A stretch of 6,997 nt of DNA from NCBI GenBank assembly GCA_007121695.1, contig SKKC01000015.1:1-6997 (forward strand), read 5' to 3'. The stretch comes from Spirochaetales bacterium. GTDB lineage: Bacteria; Spirochaetota; Spirochaetia; DSM-27196; SKKC01. The notes beneath the pieces were generated by a model that made no database searches, was not told where the DNA came from, and worked only from the letters and a program-made list of their open reading frames with translations. Shown in pieces: positions 1 through 6,427 of the stretch (position 1 is its first letter; every line of letters begins with the position of its first letter). Made by a program: the position numbers and the translations under genes.

Positions 1-295
1 AGAACATTTTCAGCATGGGAAACAGACTGAAGGTAATGAGCACCTGTCCGTACTCAACGGCGACCGGAAGAACAGCCTCCGACGCTCCAAACGCTCGCAT
101 GACCGGTTCAATAAGCACGCGTCCGGTAACGGTAAAGGCAAGTCCGAATCCTATGACCCCCAACAGACCGACCATAATCGCTCGTTCGGCCTGATCCTTC
201 CTTCCGGCGCCGAGCGCACGGCTGACAAAACTGGATGTTCCGATACCAAAACTCACCCCCACTGCAGCTACAAGGGCGAAAATGGGGAACGCAAC
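1..295 (-). pseudogene. MATE-family efflux transporter, fragment lacking its 5' end (runs off left edge)
   Basis: The minus strand reads about 98 codons in one open frame beginning VAFPIFALVAAVGVSFGIG. It continues through the MATE-type segment GTSSFVSRALGAGR and a KDQAERA stretch, then alternating hydrophobic segments. MATE proteins are inner-membrane exporters of drugs or organic cations driven by Na+ or H+, usually about 450 residues with 12 membrane helices. This stretch corresponds to helix 2 onward. Going upstream, the frame meets a TAA stop at 296-298, before any start codon. The roughly 45-60 residues normally preceding it, including helix 1, are not found in any of the three minus-strand frames up to 360. 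The first usable start is a GTG at 260-262, inside helix 2 and without a visible ribosome binding site. A truncated, probably dead gene is the simplest reading. A sequencing error is less likely because no frame restores the N-terminus. Family assignment is firm; pseudogene status is inferred. Confidence 0.7.
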
Positions 296-303
296 TTATG
301 AAA

Positions 304-325
304 AATACTTTCAAAAGTAGGTATT
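304..325. promoter_or_regulatory. Candidate XylR operator (nested inverted repeat) upstream of xylA
   Basis: The AT-rich gap before xylA contains a perfect 14-bp inverted repeat, TACTTT-CA-AAAGTA (306-319). A second pair of arms, AATAC (304-308) and GTATT (321-325), surrounds and overlaps it. ROK-family XylR repressors bind palindromic sites just upstream of xyl genes, and a ROK regulator is encoded in this operon. The site lies about 44 bases before the xylA start, where a bound repressor would block transcription. The symmetry is directly visible; the link to XylR is inferred. Confidence 0.45.
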
Positions 326-337
326 CGGGTGTACGAT
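309..337 (+). promoter_or_regulatory. Possible weak sigma-70-type promoter for the xyl operon
   Basis: TACGAT at 332-337 matches the -10 consensus at four of six positions. TTTCAA at 309-314, 17 bases upstream, matches the -35 consensus at only three of six. The -35 half would lie inside the candidate operator palindrome, which fits repression by steric block. The match is poor, so this is only the best of several weak options in the 70-base gap. Confidence 0.25.
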
Positions 338-355
338 TGTCTCATACCAACCAAT

Positions 356-361
356 AAGGGG
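356..361 (+). promoter_or_regulatory. Ribosome binding site of xylA
   Basis: AAGGGG lies seven bases before the ATG at 369 and supports that start. The encoded N-terminus ([19 protein letters not shown]) also matches where class II xylose isomerases begin. Confidence 0.7.
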
Positions 362-368
362 TTTCAGT

Positions 369-1682
369 ATGTTGAATGAATTTTTTCCGGATATTCCGAA
401 AATTCCGTTTGAGGGCAAGGGTTCGGATAACCCGTTTGCCTACAAATTTTACGATGCCAACAAGAAGGTCGGCGACAAGACCATGAAAGAGCATCTACGC
501 TTTTCCATGGCGTACTGGCACACGCTGACCGGTACGGGGGCGGATCCGTTCGGGGTTGGCGTGAACGAGCGGCCCTGGCTCTCGATCTCGGATCCAATGG
601 AGCAGGCCAAAGCACGGATGCGAGCCACGTTCGAAATTCTTGCAAAACTGGACCTTCCCTTCTTCTGTTTCCACGACCGTGATATAGCGCCCGAGGGACA
701 GACTCTGCGGGAAACGAACAGACAGCTCGACGAGATCGTCAATACGCTCAAGGAGTACAAGAGCGAAGCAAATGCAGAGCTGCTCTGGGGGACAGCGTGT
801 CTGTTCACGAACCCGCGCTTCGTCCATGGTGCAGCCACATCTCCGAACGCAGAGGTCTTCGCGTACGCGGCCGCTCAGGTAAAGAAAGCCATGGAGGTAA
901 CTCACGAACTCGGTGGAACGAATTACGTGTTCTGGGGCGGGCGCGAAGGCTACGATACGCTTCTGAATACGGACATGAAGCTGGAACTCGATAACATGGC
1001 ACGGTTCCTCCACATGGCCGCAGACTACGCGAAAAAGATCGGGTTTACGGGTCAGCTGCTTATTGAACCGAAACCGAAGGAACCATCTACCCATCAGTAC
1101 GATTTTGATGTTGCAAATGTAATTGCGTTTTTGCGGGGCTACAACCTCGAAGACACGTTCAAAATCAACATAGAACAGAATCATGCAATCCTGGCCGGCC
1201 ACACCTTCCAGCACGAAATTCGGCTTGCGCGCATCAACGGATTGCTCGGAAGCCTCGACGCGAATCAGGGCGACTACCTGCTCGGCTGGGATACCGACCA
1301 GATGATCACAAACATCTATGAAGCAGTCATGGTCATGTATGAAGTGCTGAAAAACGGAGGGATCGCGCCAGGCGGTCTGAACTTTGACGCGAAACTCCGC
1401 AGGGCGAGCTTCAAGCCCGACGATATTTTTCTGGGTCACATTGCATCCATGGACACATTCGCCCGTGGCCTGGAAGTCGCCCACGCGATGATCGAAAACG
1501 GCACGATCGACACATTTGTCAGCGATCGGTACGCGAGTTACACCTCGGGAGTTGGTGCTGATATCGTATCCGGTGCAGCAGACTTTCACTCCCTCGAGTC
1601 ATACATTATTGACAAACCGGAAATCTCGAACGAATCCGGACGTCGCGAATGGCTCGAGTCAGTTGTGAACCAGTTCCTTTGA
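369..1682 (+). CDS. xylA: Xylose isomerase, class II
   Basis: This cytoplasmic enzyme interconverts D-xylose and D-xylulose (and D-glucose/D-fructose more slowly), the first step of the isomerase route of xylose use. At 437 residues it has the length and extended N-terminus of class II enzymes. The catalytic His and Asp appear in [10 protein letters not shown] (H102, D105). The WGGREGY block is at 189-195. Metal and substrate ligands are at E233 and K235 (IEPKPKEP), E269 and H272 ([11 protein letters not shown]), D297 (GSLDANQGD), and D308 and D310 (GWDTDQ). All expected active-site residues are present, so the enzyme should be active with two divalent metals such as Mg, Mn or Co. It is the first gene of a xylA-xylR-xylB operon; its TGA stop is one base before the xylR ATG. 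Expression is probably controlled by XylR at the palindrome upstream. Nothing suggests damage or an alternative identity. Confidence 0.97.
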   Translation: MLNEFFPDIPKIPFEGKGSDNPFAYKFYDANKKVGDKTMKEHLRFSMAYWHTLTGTGADPFGVGVNERPWLSISDPMEQAKARMRATFEILAKLDLPFFCFHDRDIAPEGQTLRETNRQLDEIVNTLKEYKSEANAELLWGTACLFTNPRFVHGAATSPNAEVFAYAAAQVKKAMEVTHELGGTNYVFWGGREGYDTLLNTDMKLELDNMARFLHMAADYAKKIGFTGQLLIEPKPKEPSTHQYDFDVANVIAFLRGYNLEDTFKINIEQNHAILAGHTFQHEIRLARINGLLGSLDANQGDYLLGWDTDQMITNIYEAVMVMYEVLKNGGIAPGGLNFDAKLRRASFKPDDIFLGHIASMDTFARGLEVAHAMIENGTIDTFVSDRYASYTSGVGADIVSGAADFHSLESYIIDKPEISNESGRREWLESVVNQFL

Positions 1683-1683
1683 T

Positions 1684-2850
1684 ATGAGGGAATGGGACTC
1701 GTTCCCGGGTACACGACTCCGGGTTCTGCGCAGTTTCCTGCGCGGAACCTCGCTGACACGGCAGGAAGTTGCGCGGCAGATCAGACAGAGCCTGCCAGCT
1801 GCTGCGGCGCATATCGACGCGCTTGTAGCGGCGGGGCTGCTGCGCCTGGCTGGCCAGCGGCCGTCAAGCGGCGGACGACCGGCAGATGAATACGAGATCG
1901 ATCCTCCGTCCCTCTCCTCAATTGGGGTTGAGCTGCATCCGGACCACATTCTGGGGCTATGCTGCAGCATCAATGGAGAGGTATGGGACTCGGTGCGCCA
2001 CGATATCGACATTGCGAACGTACAATCCGGCGACTATCTTGAATCGGCAATCGTCGAAATGGTGAATGGTCTGTACCGGACATGGAACGACACACATTCG
2101 ATACAGGGTGCAGGAATAGCCGTTCCGGGAATCGTCAACTGCGACAGCAAGCTGCTTGTGAACGCGCCGAACCTGTTCCTGAAGAACTACTCGTTTCAGG
2201 GACTTTCGCGAAAGCTTCCCGTGCCTGTGTTCGTGGATAACGAAGCAAACGCTGCGGCCGTCGGCGAATACTGGTCATCCTCCGTCCCCCCGGCTGCTTC
2301 CATGGTTCTGATATCTATTCGCGAAGGTGTCGGCGCGGGCATTATGCTCGGCGGGCAGCTTGTACGGGGGCCGGGCTGGAGAGCTGGCGAGTTCGGACAC
2401 ATGGCGATCAGGGCCGGTACACGGCCATGCAACTGTGGTCGTACGGGGTGCTGGGAACAGTACGTCTCCGACCGCGCGCTCGCCGGCGAGCTGGGGATAC
2501 GCGACACGGGCATGCTGAACGAACTACTCGCGCAGCCGGGTCCTGATGTTACCCGGGTCTGGCATGCCTACATCGAAAGTCTCGCTATCGGAATCGAAAA
2601 CATTGCCGCGTGCATTAACCCGGAGCTTGTTGTGGTTTCCGGAAGTGTTGCCAGGCTTGAAGATCGGCTCATTGAACCGCTACAGGAAGTCCTTGCCGAG
2701 GTATCGTTCCTGACACAGGGTATTCGGGTCTCGGTTTCCCGGCATCCCGACAACGCATCTGCGCTCGGAGCAGGGTTTCTCGCGTTCTCGGGCCTGGTAC
2801 CGGGTCTGGGTCTGCACACAGAAAAGAAGGGAGAATCACATGTCGAATAA
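1684..2850 (+). CDS. xylR: ROK-family transcriptional regulator, probable xylose repressor XylR
   Basis: The 388-residue protein has a winged helix-turn-helix DNA-binding domain at about residues 10-72, with SLTRQEVARQI as the start of the helix-turn-helix and SGGRPA as the wing. A ROK sugar-sensing domain follows from about residue 78. The ROK zinc site is intact: H239 in GEFGH, then C249, C251 and C256 in CNCGRTGCWE. It is not a sugar kinase. The phosphate-binding DxGGT motif is replaced by GVELHPDH, and the catalytic Asp position of the NDAN block is Glu (VDNEANAAAVGE, D185-N189). The NEAN form is typical of XylR proteins. Its position between xylA and xylB strongly suggests xylose as ligand and the operon as target. 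No clear ribosome binding site precedes the ATG, which is one base after the xylA stop, so translation probably depends on coupling to xylA. The gene's last 11 bases overlap xylB. Regulator family is firm; ligand is inferred from context. Confidence 0.88.
   Translation: MREWDSFPGTRLRVLRSFLRGTSLTRQEVARQIRQSLPAAAAHIDALVAAGLLRLAGQRPSSGGRPADEYEIDPPSLSSIGVELHPDHILGLCCSINGEVWDSVRHDIDIANVQSGDYLESAIVEMVNGLYRTWNDTHSIQGAGIAVPGIVNCDSKLLVNAPNLFLKNYSFQGLSRKLPVPVFVDNEANAAAVGEYWSSSVPPAASMVLISIREGVGAGIMLGGQLVRGPGWRAGEFGHMAIRAGTRPCNCGRTGCWEQYVSDRALAGELGIRDTGMLNELLAQPGPDVTRVWHAYIESLAIGIENIAACINPELVVVSGSVARLEDRLIEPLQEVLAEVSFLTQGIRVSVSRHPDNASALGAGFLAFSGLVPGLGLHTEKKGESHVE
2827..2833 (+). promoter_or_regulatory. 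Ribosome binding site of xylB, inside the 3' end of xylR
   Basis: AAGGGAG lies six bases before the ATG at 2840. It fixes the xylB start even though that start lies within the last codons of xylR (stop at 2848-2850). Confidence 0.75.
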
Positions 2851-4477
2851 GAACATAGCGCTCGGCATCGAGCTTTCAACGCAGTCGGCAAAGTGGATCG
2901 CACTCGACATACACACGGCACGTGTCGTCGGCTCGGCGTCCATCGTGTACGACGAGGCATTTCCGGAGTACGGGACCGAAGGCGGTGTGCTGAAACACGC
3001 CGATCCGCAGCGGCGTGAGAGCCCGACCGCACTCTTCCTCGACGCGATCGACGCGGTGTTTTCGTCAATGGACGGGAACGACATTCCGCTCGGCCGCGTG
3101 GTGTCAGTCAAGTGCGACGCGCAGCAGCACGCGACCGTGTACGCGGGAAAGACGCTGCCCCAGCGACTCGCATCGCTTGACCCCGGAAGAGGTCTTTCGG
3201 AACTGCTTTCGCCGTGTCTGACACGGACACTCAGCCCGATCTGGGAGGACCGGACAACGCGCGTCGAAGCCGAAGCCCTGACCGCCTTGCTCGAAGCCGA
3301 AGGCGGAATACAGGCGATCACCGGAAACCGGGCAGAGCTCCGGTTCCCGGCCGCACAGATTCTCAAGTGGGCGAAAGAGGCTCCCGAACAGTACGAAAAA
3401 ACGGAGCACATACTGCTTCTGAGCGCCTTCGTGACCTCGGTACTCTCCGGCACCGTAGCGCCCGTGGATACGGGTGACGGCTGGGGCACGAACCTGAACT
3501 CGATACGTATCGACAGCCCGGGGTTCTCCGACCAGGCGCTGCGCGCAGTTTCCGAGCACCTTGCATCGAAAGTCGGAGAGAGCGGGCTGCCCGCTCCGTC
3601 ATCGGTGCCACTCGCAGAGCAGTATCAGGAGCGACTGACAGGTCAGGTCGGGCGCATGGTCGAGTACGATGCTCCTGTTGGTACGATCAGTTCCTATTTC
3701 GTCGAGAAGTACGGTCTTTCGCCGGACACGGTCGTTCTTGCCGGCACCGGCGACAATCCGGCGACGCTGCTCGGATGCGGAGACGGCGCACTGGTGAGTC
3801 TCGGGTCGAGCTACACGGTGTGTGGTCCCATGACCGACGTGAAACCGGAAAACGGCGCCTCCTATAACATTTTCGGCTACCGTCCGGGCTACGCAATGGC
3901 GCTCGCGGTCATTACCAACGGCGGAAAACTGCACCGGCAGTTCTGCGAGCTGTACGCGCGGGGTGACTGGAAGCGGTACGCCGAGCTCGCGGGGCCCATC
4001 AATCTGGATCCTGCTCAGGAACCGCTGATGCTTCCCTACCTGTCCGACGAGAGCCTGCCGGTGGCACCCGCAGGGATAGTCCGCGATGGCTTCGAAGAAA
4101 ACGACCCGACGGCAAACGTCCGGGCGCTGCACGTGTCGCAGGTCGCGTCGCTTCGACTTCACTCACGGCATCTGTCCGGTGTGTCGCGACTCTGCGTGGT
4201 GGGGGGAGGATCGGCGAATCCTGTGCTTCGCCAATCGCTGGCAGACGCATTCGGGGTACCGACCTACACGATCACGAACGCGGACTTCGCTGCTCCCTAC
4301 GGCGCGGCCATGAGCGCCGCGCGATACGCGCTCGGAATCTCGTACGAGCAGGCCTCAGAACGCTTCGTGAAGGCCGCCCCGGACAGCGAGTGCACTCCGG
4401 ACCCCGAGCGGGTTGCGGCGTACGAGAGCATCGTGTCCCGGTACGCCGCGATCGAAGCCCGACACCTCGGCTCTTAG
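2840..4477 (+). CDS. xylB: Xylulokinase, FGGY family, human XYLB-like type
   Basis: This enzyme is predicted to phosphorylate D-xylulose with ATP to D-xylulose 5-phosphate, feeding the pentose phosphate pathway. The 545 residues exceed E. coli XylB (about 484) and are close to human XYLB (about 536). Several blocks recall the human-type enzyme: FPEYGTEGGV near the N-terminus, the PEQYEKTEHI stretch, GDGWGTNL with the likely catalytic Asp D213, GTISSYFVEKYG, and TGDNPATLLG around D305. A glycine-rich ATP-site block, VVGGGSANP, starts at V453-V454. Some motifs are altered. The usual GIDxGT phosphate loop is GIELST (E11). The substrate-site GAGQQHG block reads CDAQQHA (C92-A98), keeping Q95, Q96 and H97. 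The usual GTSD/GTSG is GSSY (322-325). Position directly behind xylA and xylR makes xylulokinase the best call, but another ketopentose or pentitol kinase is possible. Translation is probably coupled to xylR through the 11-base overlap. Confidence 0.88.
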   Translation: MSNKNIALGIELSTQSAKWIALDIHTARVVGSASIVYDEAFPEYGTEGGVLKHADPQRRESPTALFLDAIDAVFSSMDGNDIPLGRVVSVKCDAQQHATVYAGKTLPQRLASLDPGRGLSELLSPCLTRTLSPIWEDRTTRVEAEALTALLEAEGGIQAITGNRAELRFPAAQILKWAKEAPEQYEKTEHILLLSAFVTSVLSGTVAPVDTGDGWGTNLNSIRIDSPGFSDQALRAVSEHLASKVGESGLPAPSSVPLAEQYQERLTGQVGRMVEYDAPVGTISSYFVEKYGLSPDTVVLAGTGDNPATLLGCGDGALVSLGSSYTVCGPMTDVKPENGASYNIFGYRPGYAMALAVITNGGKLHRQFCELYARGDWKRYAELAGPINLDPAQEPLMLPYLSDESLPVAPAGIVRDGFEENDPTANVRALHVSQVASLRLHSRHLSGVSRLCVVGGGSANPVLRQSLADAFGVPTYTITNADFAAPYGAAMSAARYALGISYEQASERFVKAAPDSECTPDPERVAAYESIVSRYAAIEARHLGS

Positions 4478-4493
4478 CCCGCACACGCGGGCT
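4476..4493. terminator. GC-rich hairpin between convergent genes, possible bidirectional terminator
   Basis: AGCCCGC (4476-4482) and GCGGGCT (4487-4493) form a perfect 7-bp stem around an ACAC loop. It starts inside the xylB stop codon (4475-4477) and lies just beyond the stop of the minus-strand ABC gene (4520-4522). Its symmetry would let it act on both transcripts. No T-run follows on either strand, so it is not a classical intrinsic terminator. It may instead stabilise 3' ends or act with Rho. Confidence 0.45.
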
Positions 4494-4530
4494 ATGTCCG
4501 CTTGGTCCGCACACGCGGTCTATGTCAGCT
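4479..4530. repeat. Imperfect tandem repeat, two copies with 28-nt period
   Basis: Bases 4479-4502 and 4507-4530 match at 22 of 24 positions; both begin CCGCACACGCGG and share CTATGTC. Each copy has a CCGC-ACAC-GCGG hairpin core, and the first is extended to seven base pairs by flanking bases. The second copy covers the last few codons and stop of the minus-strand ABC gene. The first copy carries the same ACATAG on the minus strand, as expected if the 3' end of that gene was duplicated. Confidence 0.8.
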
Positions 4531-6427
4531 GCGTAGAATCAAGCGCCGCCTGTACGAGATCGTCCGGTATGTCGTCGAACGAGGCATAGTTCATGGAGTA
4601 CAGGCGCGCGTACAGCCCGCGCTTCGCCATTAACTCGTCGTGAGAACCGGTCTCGACGATTCTGCCATCCTGCAGAACCACGATACGGTCGGCGCCGCGT
4701 ATGGTGCTGAGTCTGTGTGCGATTACCATGCCGGTTCGGTTTTCGAGAAGCACCGAGAGGGCTTTCTGAATAATGCGCTCGGTGTAACTGTCGATGTTCG
4801 CGGTCGCCTCGTCGAGCACCAGGATGGGCGCGTCGGCCACGAGCGCACGCGCGAAGCTGATCAACTGTCGCTGCCCCACCGACAGGTTTCCCCCGCCCTG
4901 CTCTACCTTTGTATAGTAGCCGCCCGGCAGCCGGGAGATAAACTCGTGCGCTCCCACCGCCTCGGTCGCCTGACGGATCTGCTCGAACGACGCATCCTTT
5001 TTGTGATAGCGCAGATTCTCGAGTATGGTGCCGGTAAACAGAAATGGATCCTGCAGCACCATGGCAATGTTTCGCCCGAGCGTCGCCTGCGTCAGATCGC
5101 GTACATCGTACCCGCCGACCTTCACCGCCCCGTCCCACACGTCGTAGAACCGGTGTGCAAGCGCGGTCAGGCTCGTTTTCCCGCTGCCGGTCGGACCGAC
5201 AAGGGCGACGGTTTCCCCGGCGTTCACGCGGAAGGAAATATCATTCAGAATGGGCCGCCCGGGTTCGTACCCGAATGTCATGTTCTCGAACTCGATTGAC
5301 CCCTCTATCGTGCCGAGGTCCACAGCTCCGTCCCTGTCGGCAACGTCTATCGGTACATCCATGACCTCGAAAATCCGCTGTCCTGCCGCCATCGCGCGCT
5401 GCATAATGCTGTACTGCATGGTTACCGAGCGTATCGGGGCGAAGAAGCGCTGTATGTAGAACAGAAACGCGACCATGACGCCGAGTTCGAGGGTACCCGA
5501 GAGAACCTCCGTCCCCCCGAAGAAGACGACGATTGCCATTGCCATGCCCGTCAGCGTTTCCACGATGGGCACCATTACCTGCGAGAACTTCGACGCGGTC
5601 AGGTGTGCGTACAGATTGTCGCGCGCCTTGTCGCGAAACAGCATAAAGTTCACGTCTTCACGAGCCATTTCCTGAATGGTCCGCACGCCGTTAATGCCCT
5701 CAGCCAGAGCACCGTTTACCGAGGACTGCGTTTCGCGCGCCCGGATAAAGGCCTTTCTCGCGTGGGGCAGCCACAGAATGCGCACGAGGAAGAGCAACGG
5801 CACAATTCCAATCGTCATGAGCCCCAGGCGCAGGTTCATGCTCAGGAGCACGAAAATGATCCCGAACAGCAGGACCAGGTCGCCGATCACGAAAATGGAG
5901 GACTCAAGGAAGTTCTGCAGCGCGTTCACGTCTCCCTGAAGCCGCGACATCATTCTCCCGACCTCGGTCTTGTCCATGAACGACAGCGAGATCTTCTGCA
6001 AGTGGGAAAACATGGCCCGCCGCAGGTCAAAAAGCACGTGCTGCGCAACGTTGTTCGACAGCCACTCCTGCAGGAAGTTTGCCAGATAATTCAGGCTGAT
6101 GAGGCCAAAGAACACCGCCCCGAGCGCGACCAGCGCCTGCGTGCCGGCGCCGGTATCCACCAGCGCCTCGTCGACCGTATACCGGATAATCAGCGGCACC
6201 GACAGCTGCGTAAGCGTAAAGGCGAGAACCGCCACTATGGACCACACGAGCTGTCGGCGATACGGCGCAACGAAGCCCATAAAGCGACGGATCACGTGGC
6301 CGTCGAAGACCTCGCCGAAAATCTTCTCGTCGCGGTTGGTCTGCGACCCGACCACCGCAAGCGGCGGATGGTCAGCCTCGTGTTCGCCGTAGAATTTATC
6401 CTGTTCAGGTTCGTAGAGCTTAGCCAT
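4520..6427 (-). CDS. ABC exporter half-transporter with the canonical ATP site (heterodimer subunit)
   Basis: This is a type IV (B-family) ABC exporter subunit of 635 residues from the chosen start. After a polar N-terminal tail of about 45 residues comes a six-helix membrane domain, with helices near 60-82, 98-120, two between about 175 and 225, and two between about 285 and 330. A nucleotide-binding domain follows from about 385. The ATPase motifs are Walker A GPTGSGKT (411-418), Q-loop Q459, signature LSVGQ (515-519, Val where most have Gly), Walker B LVLDEAT with catalytic E540, D-loop NID and switch H571. The ATG at 6427 is preferred because GGAGG stands five bases before it and it overlaps the upstream gene's stop by eight bases. 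An in-frame ATG at 6460 would add 11 residues but lacks this support. It pairs with the subunit encoded just upstream, resembling TM288 of TM287/288. Substrate is unknown; lipids, drugs or peptides are all possible. Confidence 0.93.
   Translation of the reverse strand: MAKLYEPEQDKFYGEHEADHPPLAVVGSQTNRDEKIFGEVFDGHVIRRFMGFVAPYRRQLVWSIVAVLAFTLTQLSVPLIIRYTVDEALVDTGAGTQALVALGAVFFGLISLNYLANFLQEWLSNNVAQHVLFDLRRAMFSHLQKISLSFMDKTEVGRMMSRLQGDVNALQNFLESSIFVIGDLVLLFGIIFVLLSMNLRLGLMTIGIVPLLFLVRILWLPHARKAFIRARETQSSVNGALAEGINGVRTIQEMAREDVNFMLFRDKARDNLYAHLTASKFSQVMVPIVETLTGMAMAIVVFFGGTEVLSGTLELGVMVAFLFYIQRFFAPIRSVTMQYSIMQRAMAAGQRIFEVMDVPIDVADRDGAVDLGTIEGSIEFENMTFGYEPGRPILNDISFRVNAGETVALVGPTGSGKTSLTALAHRFYDVWDGAVKVGGYDVRDLTQATLGRNIAMVLQDPFLFTGTILENLRYHKKDASFEQIRQATEAVGAHEFISRLPGGYYTKVEQGGGNLSVGQRQLISFARALVADAPILVLDEATANIDSYTERIIQKALSVLLENRTGMVIAHRLSTIRGADRIVVLQDGRIVETGSHDELMAKRGLYARLYSMNYASFDDIPDDLVQAALDSTQLT

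Noticed and set aside
108..314. Minus-strand frame starting with TTG at 314 as a small gene
   Set aside because: It overlaps the MATE fragment in another frame. The MATE frame has strong family similarity and this one has none.
280..368. Insertion sequence or integration site at the MATE/xyl junction
   Set aside because: I saw no transposase remnant, no terminal inverted repeats pairing across the junction, and no target duplication. The palindrome at 304-325 is better placed as an operator.
495..1589. Long open frame of 364 codons on the minus strand opposite xylA
   Set aside because: It lies wholly antisense to a highly conserved gene with all active-site motifs, and its translation has no recognisable domain. 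It is a by-product of codon bias in xylA.
1684..2850. ROK protein as a sugar kinase (glucokinase or fructokinase)
   Set aside because: It has an N-terminal winged helix-turn-helix, lacks the DxGGT phosphate motif, and has Glu at the catalytic Asp position.
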